This document shows, one piece after another, positions 43,709 to 53,519 of a DNA stretch of 64,000 nucleotides. Numbering within the stretch: the first letter of the stretch is position 1; each line of letters begins with the position of its first letter. Made by a program: the position numbers and the translations under genes. The DNA is from Termitomyces sp. T153. Taxonomy: Eukaryota; Basidiomycota; Agaricomycetes; Agaricales; Lyophyllaceae. Below the pieces are notes generated by a model that did no database searches, was not told the origin of the DNA, and saw only the letters and a program-made list of their open reading frames with translations. The DNA lies in assembly GCA_018296165.2 (NCBI GenBank), contig JACKQL020000004.1, positions 62,001 through 126,000 of the forward strand, read 5' to 3'.

Positions 43709-46330
43709 AATCACAGATGAACATTGTGGCAATCTCATTATTAAGGAGCAAATGATCTATGAGGACAAGACATTGCATCAACTATACCATCAGAGATGAG
43801 CTATTGTGGCACATGGCAAGCCTGAAGTCTACTAGACCTTATCAATCTGTTTGTAGTAGATTCAATGTATATACATTATGATATAACTACATATGATACA
43901 TAATCCAGTTGTATACAGGTTTGATCACTATTATATTTACATATTTTTATAAAATAAAACATCCAAAAAAATGATTGAATTTATCAAAAAAAAAAAGAAC
44001 ACTGCCAAATGACAATGATCAATCACTTGTTGCAAGTGCAAACTATATATGTAGATCAATAAAATGAATAAGAGTTTCAAAGAGCATGAGAGTTCAATGA
44101 CTCACAATCTCTTTTGATACTGGGTTAAACAAATATTTCAAATGTTTCCTTTTTAACAAGCCAGGTACTGAGTACTAGACACTTATATGCTGTGTGTGCC
44201 AGCTGTAAGAGCATCCCAGATAAGTGTATGTATATGCTTTGTCTAGATGTCATTGCACATTGTTTGGGTATGCATGAAACATGGTAACCAAGGTGTTAGG
44301 ACTTGTGGTCAAAGTGAGTGTAAGAACTTCAAAACAAAAAGTAAATGAGAATATAAAGTTTAATTGGTTGAGAAATATATGTACTAAAAGGCCAAATTGA
44401 CAACATTGGCCTGGGTCAATATATCAAAATATCTCTTAGTTAAAGCAGTAATGCCAAGTTCATGCATTTTCCATATAGCTGCCACCTGCAGAAGTGATGG
44501 ATGTTCAAGGATGCCAACAGAGGATAGTCAAGCATGGCAGAGAAAACATGAAGATATTTTGTGATGACCAAATGTAAGAGATATGCTGAAAAAAATAGGT
44601 GTAAACATTCAGATGGTATGACACAGGGTATAATGGCCAATGTATGTCTGTTACACAGAATACCATCATAAACTTGATTCAAAGATATGGACCATTGGTG
44701 CAGGCAGGCAAACCTTTATGATGTATCTATTTTTGTCAAATACACTGTTGTTTTCATAAAGGATATCACTAACATAGTTGATTTACACCTGCATAAGGAA
44801 AGGACCCAGACAATATGAATAGAAAAGGTCTTCAGCCTATGGTTGTAACACTTAAGTCAGCAACAAGAATTTGTGCTATAGATAAGGTCAAGTATACCTC
44901 AAAGACAAGGTGAAACTAAGGTCAATTAATAGAGTATTTGAAGCAAAGAAATGACAGACCCCCCCCTCTCTCAGGAGTAATAGCACCAAGTGCTGCTTTG
45001 TAGACCTCAGAACTGCATATGACAAATCCACATGATTAAAACACCCAAAAGCATATGTCATATTGGATTCATAGAGGGTAATAATGCTTTTGAATTCATT
45101 GATCCTGACAATCTTTTACATGGAGTCCATCTAATTCTATGATTTGTGAGTGAAGTTAATGTAGTTCATCTGATTTTATGATTTGTGAGTGGAGTTACAA
45201 ATGATTTATTCAGCCTATCAATGGCATGGTGGAAAGAGGAGGGATGATACAGATTGTAATCAATATGATGTTCATATGTGAGTTAGTCTATGATTCATAA
45301 CATGCACTGACATCAGGCTTTAAATTTGCTGACAGGGATATGTTTGTATGTTTTACTAGTGGTGGAATTGGACATCAAATGACACAAAGAGCAACATATG
45401 TCTTGCAAAAAGAAATATGAAAAAAGTATTTGTAGATCAATCAGATTCAAGTTTCCAGGATTTAGAGGTGGAGCTAGTCAATTATAATTCAGCCAAGCCT
45501 AACACAGCTGAACTGACTCAAGAAGATCTACTTGAAGAAGATCATTCAGATTCAGAGAATGACTATGAGGGAGATGGTCTGGGAGCTGATGACAGTGAGA
45601 ATGACAAGAGTGAAGGAGAACACTTTGAAAAATCATTTGGCTTTAGAGCCTTATAGTTTTGAGGTGAGCTAACATACATATATTCTGCTACTTAGAATTT
45701 AATGATAAATGCTCAGGATATTTAGCCAATCCAAGAAAAATATTTCAATGGTTTCCAACTTGAATACTAAAATCCCAATTAACTCATGTTTTTATGTGGA
45801 ATATATTTCATTCAATGTTCCAAACAGATTAATCCAAGAATGAATGCAAATAGCAGTAAGTTGGCATTATGAGTTGAGTTTGAGACATTCTGAATTTCTC
45901 AAATCATGTAATATCATTTTAATATATGATGCTCCAGGCAATCCTAGAATTTTATCAGACTAGCATAACTTTTCCAGACCATATCATACTATTACCATGA
46001 TGACATCTTTTTCACTTTGGTATTGTGTATGCCTCTCTGAATGCTTTTATAATACTTAATATATTTCTGTCAACCAGACTGAGATTTCGATTGTATTAAC
46101 CATTATTTCTGACTGTTGATATACATTGTCATCTATTGTCTTCAATTTATGTCTCTATCAAATAACAGGTCCCAGGCCATACAAGTACCTTTTTGTTGAT
46201 GCCGCCCGCGTCATGCCATTTGTTTTTCGGTGAACAGTATGATTATATAACAATTAATTACACGGAGTCTATGTAAGGAGCCTTTTCAACTTCTACTATT
46301 ACTATTCACATCACTCACGATCGCGCATAC
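43709..46330. other. AT-rich, CpG-poor DNA, no assignable gene
   Basis: The only notable frame is 45417-45656 (+, 79 codons), a strongly acidic Asp/Glu/Ser-rich peptide without a recognisable domain. Two similar 40-base phrases ending in ATGATTTGTGAGTG(A/G)AGTTA lie at about 45125 and 45165. CpG returns from about 46200. Confidence 0.4.
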
Positions 46331-46377
46331 GCATTCAGTGTTGCTACGACCAACATATGTAAGTGTCATGATCTGTC

Positions 46378-46976
46378 ATGATATCACTTTCTGGTTCTTT
46401 CGTGCCAAGTCACTTATCCAGACTTGCCATGCTTGTGATAGACGGATATATACTGTCCTTCGAAGACGCCAAATTATGGGCCCTTCGATACTGTCCCGGC
46501 ATCGATTTCTGGGACGACGACCTTATTCCCTATATCATTCAAAAGCATAACGATGCGTATTAAGGGGAAAAGTTCCGGATCATATCTTAAGCGAAAAATA
46601 AGGATGTCTTTTGGGTTTTTGTCACGCACTTCATTCACGACCCGAATATGCGACATACGGACGGCACAAACGTTTTCGAGAGAACGCGGGTGACCGAGCG
46701 TTCAAAGAGTATTTCTTCCCCAATAAGGAGGACGAGGCCAAGCTTCGATTCGCGCTATTGTCGACCCTTATGATAGAGGCTGCCCTCCGATTTGTTGATA
46801 GCTTGCGCGCTTTTATTTCACTTCAAGACCCTACTTTGACATTGTGCTGTAAATTCTTATCCGTGTATCCGGCACACTGGGAATCGAACATTTTCTGCTC
46901 AGATGTACACTGGGAGAACGCGGTTAACAATGCCAATGCTAATGCCATAAAAGCCCTATGCAAGTCTTACCTGTAA
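46378..46976 (+). CDS. Hypothetical gene, two open segments
   Basis: A frame at 46378-46563 reads AMLVIDGYILSFEDAKLWAL then DFWDDDLIPYIIQKHNDAY and a stop. A second, in another frame, at 46611-46976 (121 codons) contains RFRENAGDRAFKEYFFPNKE and LRFALLSTLMIEAALRFVD. Both look like real protein, CpG is normal, and a possible intron (GTAAGT at 46360 to AAG at 46411) precedes the first. I could not find a splice that joins the two segments, so they may be two exons of one small gene, two genes, or a damaged one. No family recognised. Confidence 0.35.
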
Positions 46977-47719
46977 AACGAGAGTAGGTTTGAGAGGATC
47001 TATGAGGATTGCATGAGAAATATCCAGTAAAAGAAGACGCCCAAGGTGAAATTCTGATCCTAAGATGCTCAAGATAGAAACAAAAGATAGCATTATCGTA
47101 TTGCACATCTGGTCAACTCACCAAGGGAAACACGTATCCGAATTCCAAGTCATAGCAGAACTGTGAACTCAAACGGGCCACTGGCGCTCTTGAATAACCC
47201 AGTATTTGTCAGTTCATCCTTTCAACAAAATTGGATCCATCAATTTGCAGTCCGAGTGCATGCCACGGAACCACAGGCGGTCGAACAGCTTCCTGATTTT
47301 GAGGATGCGACGGAAGGACTAAGAACGTTGAGTGATGCCACAAAGTCAAAGAGGAGGACAAGAACGAAAACGAAGTCGCGGAGTGAAAACGGTTGAGCAA
47401 CTCTCATGACAGCCTATGCGTTCGTACTGGGAGGAAATATTTGATGTCACACAAACTTGGAGATTGTCGGTCTGCCACGCATCATCTGAGTGGATTCACC
47501 TCATTGATGCAGAGCTCCACCCACTTGCGCAAGTTCGAGACTAGAATTTCAAAGGTGACACCGGCGAAACGAACAATATAATGTTTATTACAAAGAAAGA
47601 GCCTAGGAAACGACAACACTATGAGTTGGGTTGCATTCATAATCAATCAATAGGATTTACATGTAGGAGTACAACGGGCCAAGTCATGAGTAGTGAAGTC
47701 CGAAAACAAGGCCGTATTG
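46977..47719. other. Intergenic, no supported gene
   Basis: A 77-codon frame at 47163-47396 (+) ends in a Lys/Arg-rich tail and shows no domain. The last part holds the 3' region of the FAS1 gene on the other strand. Confidence 0.35.
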
Positions 47720-48482
47720 TCAATTGTAAGATATAGAACCATCAATCATGTAGAGGACACCATTCGAAGCCTGTGATGTACAACGAGCTCAGGTAAAGGA
47801 ACCACAGGTAGAAGGGATCGTACCTCCTTCATCCCAATAATCCGGACACCATCATCAAGCGTAACCCGACTCCACGCAGGATCGTTACCGTCGTTCTTGC
47901 TTATAGGCTTAAAAGTGATGGATTTGTGATGTAAGAGCGTTGGGTGGTCGCGTGTGTCGAAAGAGATAGGAGATTCCTGTATGGGTATGACTTCGAATTT
48001 CAATTTCAGAAGGGTTGGGAAAAGCAAAGACTGACGGGTAGGATGTGCGCAGATACCCAGTTCTCGACGTTCTTCTTGGATAGGTTATCGAATTCTTCTT
48101 CGGTAATTGTTATGCCGTCGTCTGATGGTCTATTGGGCCCTTGATGTCTGTGATACTCCAGCATTAACCCCCATCCTTATGTAAATAAATAAAGCACAAA
48201 AATAACGACGACTCACGGTTTCCTCGCCAACGCCATAACAGCCTTATTCGTAGGTGCGAACACCGTCAACATATCTCCGGAGTCCGCAAATCGGGCGCTA
48301 AGCTCTAGTTCGCGAGCGTAGGCATAGAAGATGGAAGCGGTAGGTTCGATTGTTAGAAGGTCGGATAGGGTGGGTTTGGTGTGGATTGGGGGAGATTCTG
48401 CGAGTGGATTATCCATGAGCGGGATTTGCTGGGAAAGGGACAAGAGAGGGAGGAAAAGGAGAGGGAAGAGACGGAGGTGCAT
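47720..48482 (-). CDS. Secreted single FAS1 (fasciclin) domain protein
   Basis: Four exons on the minus strand: 48482-48217, 48147-48036, 47976-47824 and 47770-47720 (introns 69, 59 and 53 bases), giving 193 residues. The start at 48482 is chosen because MHLRLFPLLFLPLLSLSQQ from there is an ideal signal peptide; the frame upstream has only a TTG. FAS1 hallmarks are in order: TLSDLLTIEPTASIFYAYA, then DSGDMLTVFAPTNKAVMALA (the H1-type TVFAPTN motif), NWVSAHILP (H motif), SITFKP, and the closing GVLYMIDGSI (H2-type). FAS1 proteins act in cell adhesion at the fungal cell surface or matrix. One domain of about 150 residues is the normal size for this type. The context (tRNA and methyltransferase genes nearby) says nothing about its job. 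Confidence 0.85.
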
Positions 48483-48700
48483 TGTGAACTGGTGGTGCAA
48501 ACTAAATGAGTGTGGGAGGCTTCGTCGGATTTCCGCATAGCCACGTGCATGTGCATATAACTGCTCTTGGGCAAAACGTTATGTGATATTCTCGTTATAC
48601 ATACGTTGGGATTTTGAATAGCCTGGTAGAGACGAAAGTACTGACAAGACCAGGCAGATAAGTACACTGGATGAAAAAGAAAAGCAACAAAGAAAACTTT

Positions 48701-48798
48701 TCGGATACGGGGAATCGAACCCCGAGCTGCCGCGGTACTGGAAATTCGAATTCTAGATACATGAGAGGCGGCAATGTTAGCCATTACACCATATCCGA
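48701..48798 (-). tRNA. tRNA-Glu (CTC) with intron
   Basis: On the minus strand a perfect 7-bp acceptor stem (TCGGATA / TATCCGA) closes a cloverleaf. Box A-like GGTGTAATGGCTAACAT and box B-like GGGGTTCGATTCCCC are present. The anticodon stem GCCGC/GCGGC encloses a loop with U33 and anticodon CTC. An intron of about 25 bases follows position 37, the normal eukaryotic site. A decayed copy that also contains the intron lies at 63604-63690. Confidence 0.9.
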
Positions 48799-49459
48799 TA
48801 CATAAAGACGTCCAATGAAATAAGGTTTGACTCGCGTGAGACAAAAATCCGATGTTGCGCGTGAATTTCCTTCAAGGGGTGCCCCCAACGACACTATATT
48901 CACACGTTGATATTCTCATATTGTCTTCCGTGCTGATGCCGATACTTAAAGTTAGAGACGGATGAGATGGCTGTGACATCAATGCTTCGCTATTGAGGTC
49001 TGCCAGACCCACCGTGACATACATGGGATGAATCTAAATTTAAACTCTGGTACTTGGAAGAACAGGATCCGAGTTAGTGGCCCTCAGTCCGAAACAGGTG
49101 AGTCTAAATCCGAAATTGGCCCTTCGTAGGCTCTAATAGTTGGCCTTCAACCTTTGACCATATGGTCAAGATAAAGTAGACGGGTTCAGTCAGGACACGC
49201 AGAGGTATCATTATGATCAATTGAACTATGTGTATCACAATCGCAACGCATGCGTGTTCTGGATGCGTAAACCTCGGTGAACATTTACGTAAACGCGTGT
49301 AGGTTTCTTATCATACTTGTGGAGCAATATCCAACTCAGTGAAGGAAGATCATCCTCGTTTCTCATAACAACATGCGTGCGAGCTGCTCCGATAAATGTT
49401 ATACCACCCTTTATAAATCAAGTCGGTACATAAGACCATAACGCCCTCAAATCACTCGA
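48799..49459. other. Intergenic region
   Basis: No frame with a recognisable domain. It contains the promoter side of the methyltransferase gene; a TTTATAAATC near 49411-49420 lies about 45 bases before its ATG and could be the TATA element. Confidence 0.45.
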
Positions 49460-50225
49460 ATGTCTATTTCACGCGTCGTCCTCGCTATTATCCAGGCGGT
49501 ATGCAACCACTACGCCTGCACTGTGGCTCCGAATCCCACTCCGACCAAGGCCCGTTATCATACTGAGCAACTCCTCATCCTTCGAATAGCACCTCTGGTT
49601 TTCAAAGCATGTAGCAGTGCTCTTCACTTTATTCTATTATTTACAATTTCAACAGGTTCATTCATACATTCTATGGGTCTGTGTCTTCTTTGAAGCCACC
49701 CTCCACCTGCGCACTCTATTCCCAATTATGGGGTCTCCATCCCCCATTTCTACTTCGGCTCTCATCTGTCCATTCTTACCATCCGAGTCTCATCCGGCCG
49801 TATACACTACCCCGCTTTTTGTGGTCGGTGTAATTGCTGTGGCTCTTGGCACTTACATCCGCCTCGACTGTTACCGTACTCTCGGACACTTATTCACCTT
49901 CGAGCTTGCTGTCGAACCCAACCACAAATTGGTCAAAGAGCGATTCTACTCATACGTCAGGCACCCAGCTTACACAGGGGCCATGCTTATTGTCATCGGC
50001 ATTGCGTTGTCTCACCTTTCAAAAGGTGCATGGCTGACTTCGTGTGGCCCATTCAGGATCCCTGGTTCAGCAATTGCGGTGTGTACAGTTTGGTGGGTGT
50101 GGGCACTTTGTGTTGTGTGTAGCAGAGCGCAAGCTGAAGATGATAAGATGAGGAAGTTGTTTAAGGAAGAGTGGGTTCAGTATGCTGCTGATACTCCCTG
50201 GTGGTTCCTCCCTGGTGTATACTAG
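49460..50225 (+). CDS. ICMT-family methyltransferase (protein-S-isoprenylcysteine O-methyltransferase-like)
   Basis: Two exons, 49460-49606 and 49656-50225, give 238 residues. The C-terminal half matches the ICMT/phospholipid methyltransferase family: four or more hydrophobic segments, RLDCYRTLGHLFTFEL, the SAM-binding signature YSYVRHPAYTGAMLI, and the ending E(D)DKMRKLFKEEWVQYAADTPW. Such enzymes sit in the ER membrane and methylate the carboxyl group of prenylated cysteines; mushrooms have many copies, so the exact substrate is open. The only junction that keeps the frame uses a GC donor (GCATGT at 49607) and the AACAG acceptor at 49655, a 49-base intron. The nearby GT at 49611 would lead to a stop. 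If the GC donor is wrong, the first 49 residues belong elsewhere. Confidence 0.8.
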
Positions 50226-50793
50226 AGTCACTAGACATAGTATGTACCATCTAAGTGTTTTCAACTACAAAGGAGTGCAAAGTTTCTCTAAAGTTGGTTC
50301 TACATCTGAGTCGTTGGAGTTGTGCCTCTGTTTGTTGTAAATACTGATTCAGGTAAACTTGGGCATAAGGTGTCAGATAGGAGATGCAGCATATGTTTGA
50401 GCAGGGGTGTGCATGGAATAGTGGGGCTGAGGTGTCTGGCTAATGTGGGATGAGATATTTGTAGCCAGAGATTTTCTCCATTCTTTTACTTGCTTGTAAT
50501 TGAATTTCTCAACATCCTATTGGTTCTCTTTTTTTTTTGGTAGTGCTATCTAGATTGGCACTAATTCTAAAAGGATGACTGCACTTCTGATCAACAATGT
50601 GGGAATTTCTACTCTCGACAAAAGAAATTGGACCTCCATTTCACCAAAGAAATGCACAAATTTCAGATTTTTATGTCTCAAATATGGTGTAGGACTCAAT
50701 GGACTTATTTTTTTGTCCCAATACCCACTAAACCTCCCTTGTGCAGCTGGCCTCCAGGCACCCTATGCAAAGTATAAATTTAATCTGTCCAGG
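50226..50793. other. Start of a CpG-poor block
   Basis: CpG drops soon after the methyltransferase stop. A T-run lies near 50531-50540. A 74-codon frame at 50575-50799 has no domain. Confidence 0.4.
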
Positions 50794-51494
50794 TGTTAGG
50801 CCCAGCTGACATGGGGGGCTCTCTTACTGTAGAGCAAGCAACTGAATCACTAAGGGACTTATGGAGCATTGAAATCTGACTGGAGTCAAACAAATGATCC
50901 AGGAGTTGACAAGAGTGCTAAATTTGGAGACAAAGTGAAGTTGGAAGACTTAGGAATTGAGCTGGAGTTTTGTTAGGAGCAGGGTCAACAGTTGTATTTG
51001 GAGTAGTGGAGTTAATGAGATAAGTTGGGACAAGTGTCAGGAAACTGATAAGGCCATGAAATAGATAATGCTTGGAAACTAAGGCTGGGAAATGTATGGA
51101 GACCCAAGCAATATCAAGACTCAGATACTGGTCATGGAGCTATGATACTTATAGTTGAGGCCCCAGGGCCTTTGGGGTGGATTGGGGATCTGATGCAGCT
51201 ATGAGGGCAAGACACCAATTCTTAGTTAGGTTCTGGGAGCAGAGCAGCAGGGCTGAGACAAGGTCAGTGGCAACTACTGGAGGATTCTGGGCAGGTGCAG
51301 AATAGGTTTGAGGGTTTTGGAGGGCAAGTCCAGGGTGTTTCTACCTAAAAAGGGAGGGTCATTGATGCATGTCATGGGCTGATAGCAGGGTGATGCTGAT
51401 AGCAGGGCTTGATGGTGTTAATTGGGATGATTGGATAGGGTGTCTGGATGAGAAGGCAGGGTAAGTCATTGTCCAGAAAAGAGGAGTTATGATA
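50794..51494 (-). mobile_element. Decayed solo LTR of the large-element group
   Basis: Starts TGTTAGGCCCAGCTGAC and seems to end ...GTTATGATA. Order of landmarks follows the young LTRs: a CTCTTACTGTAGAG-like start region, the exact 12-mer AATATCAAGACT at 51110-51121, then a TATA-like ACTTATAG and GC-rich-derived sequence. Possible target duplication CCAGG/CCACA is imperfect. CpG has gone almost completely. Confidence 0.6.
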
Positions 51495-52435
51495 CCACAA
51501 GGTGGGTGATTTGGTTCAAATCTAAAGCTTGCTGTATTATATCAGCAAGAGGCTGCTCAAGTGGTTTTAGACTTGTGTGGTATGCCACTTCACCAGACAT
51601 CCCATCCCCCCATGTCCTATTGACTCAGTCCTCCAAGTCCTCATATGTCCTTAATCTCTGCAACACCAAGCTTTTCCTCCTGCTTTGGCTGGTTCTCCTT
51701 TCCACAACTCTCCAGCCTTTCTTTTCATTATAATGGATTACTTTTAAAATCAATTTCAACAACCCTCCTCCCCCCAAAAAAAAAACAAGTAAACTCACAA
51801 TTATCATTCTGCTTCTGTAGGAACCCATTTGTCAAACTCAGACACTGACAGAATAATGAGTTAACAATCCTCAGTTTGATGTAAAGTCAACTGATACATA
51901 TTGTCACACTTTTTGTATCTAGCACTCCAATACTCCCTCACCAGAGACCTCATTGAGAACTGATGCTCTTTTTTGTACATGATCATGCCACTGATTGAAG
52001 GCCTAGAAGGGACATGTAGATGAGTAACAAGTGTGGCTAGCATGGCTTTATTGGAGAGGTCCACAACATTATGGTCTTGATGTAACAGATGCATATTTAT
52101 AACAGAGTGTCTACCAGATCTCTTTATTACAGTATAAGCTACAGTCATGCCTTTGGCATGGGCCTGTATCTCCTGCTAAGACCCAGACTCAACCTCACTT
52201 AGTCTATCCATGCTCTTGTATTTTGTTGGCTCAATGCTGAGATTCAGACCCACTTTACTTGGTTTGGCTAGATTTCTGAATTTGGTTGACTCAGTGTTGC
52301 TTTTTTCTAATACTCTGACACTAAAATCTCATATATAAACCAATCATGTATTTATATCACATTATCAATGAAATGCTCCAATGTCTACTGGCATATGTTA
52401 GTACTAATAAAGTAAATACCCCAAAATGCCACATG
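51495..52435. other. CpG-poor DNA, no assignable gene
   Basis: Short decayed frames on both strands. An A-run follows a C-rich tract at 51765-51788. Nothing recognisable. Confidence 0.4.
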
Positions 52436-53371
52436 TACAGTGATTCAAAAAGTTGTCCCAATGTTTTATACTTTTTGAAAGATGACATTGGCATGAAGGA
52501 TTGGAAGTCTTTAAAATTCTGGTTAAATCATGTAAAATACTATGGCATCATAGCTACAAATTTTATCTTAGTTTATGTAATTAAAATCAAAACTGATGGA
52601 GTAATGGCCATTTTACAATATTCACTCATTGAGACAGTTTTTTGAGCATCTCTAATTTTGGTATTTAGTACTTTGTATGTCTTGATAACTGCTTGAATCC
52701 TTCTTCCAGCAGCTTTGGTAAGGCTGTGGCAGAAAGGGGTTGAATAAGAGGATTATCCAAAGCATTAATATAATAGCTTTGCAATTTGGTAGGTGGGAAG
52801 CATCCAGTAGATCTTTGGGCTGTGGTATTCTCTCTTGATAGTTAGCCTTAACATTCCCAGGAGTTAGGACAACCAATTTATCTGACAGAACATATCCGTG
52901 TTTCATGTCACTGGAAAGCAAACTCTTACTTTAAACATGGGGTGATCTTTTGAGGGAGCCTAGAAGGTGCAATGTGACTTCATCAAATTTTTATTTCTGA
53001 AAGGGCTGTTCAGTGATGAGAAGGTGCCAATCATAAAGAAGGTTAAGAATTTCTCGAGGCTCTGAATTCTTGGAGGTGGTGTGGGTCATAAGATGTATAG
53101 TAGATGTGGCAGAGTTGAGGCACATGTATCAAGGAACACCATCAAGGTAATTAGCCTCAACAGCTTCAAAAGACCAGTCAGCAAATTGTATCTCCCATTC
53201 AAACAGTAAACAATCAATCAATTAGGAATCAGAAAATGAAGGCAGGCAAAGGGAGAAAGGATGTACAGTGGCTCAAAAAACTGTCCCAATATTTTATACC
53301 TTTTGAAAGATGACATTGGCATGAAGAATTGGAAGTATTGAAAATTCTGGTTAAATCATGTAAAATACTAT
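52436..53371 (+). repeat. Pair of 108-bp direct repeats flanking a JmjC relic
   Basis: Copies at 52436-52543 and 53264-53371 begin TACAGTG(A/G)(T/C)TCAAAAA and share AAAGATGACATTGGCATGAA and TCTGGTTAAATCATGTAAAA; they differ at several positions. The start resembles the terminal repeats of Tc1/mariner-type elements next to a TA target, but the copies are direct, not inverted. The second copy is cut at its right end by an LTR relic. Confidence 0.65.
52630..53240 (-). pseudogene. JmjC-like relic, second copy
   Basis: On the minus strand this repeats the region at 8100-8600: the peptide KHGYVLSDKLVVLTPGNVKANYQE corresponds to KHRYVLSDKLVALPPRNAKTNYQE at 8390-8460, and QPKDLLDASHLPNCKAI to QPKDLLNASCLLNCKAI. 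The nucleotide match runs through the 53040-53240 portion as well. It stops before the HID part of the JmjC fold. Several stops; no product. Confidence 0.5.
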
Positions 53372-53517
53372 TGTCACAACCCACTCCCAGACCTCCAGAC
53401 CTCTTCCCAAGCCACTCTGCTTTTCTGCCCACCAACACCCCCACAACTCATCCTGACCTTTATTCACTCATAGCACCGGCTCTAGCTAACTCTGACACTT
53501 CCCCAGCAAACCCCTGA
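53372..53517 (+). mobile_element. Truncated LTR relic of the large-element group
   Basis: Starts TGTCACAACCCACTCCC, the decayed form of TGTCACGACCCGTTCCC. It continues with a shifted version of the same LTR, including GCTAACTCTGACACTTCCCC (GCTAACTCCGACGCCTCCCC in the solo LTR at 42549). Only the first 150 bases are recognisable. Confidence 0.6.
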
Positions 53518-53519
53518 TC

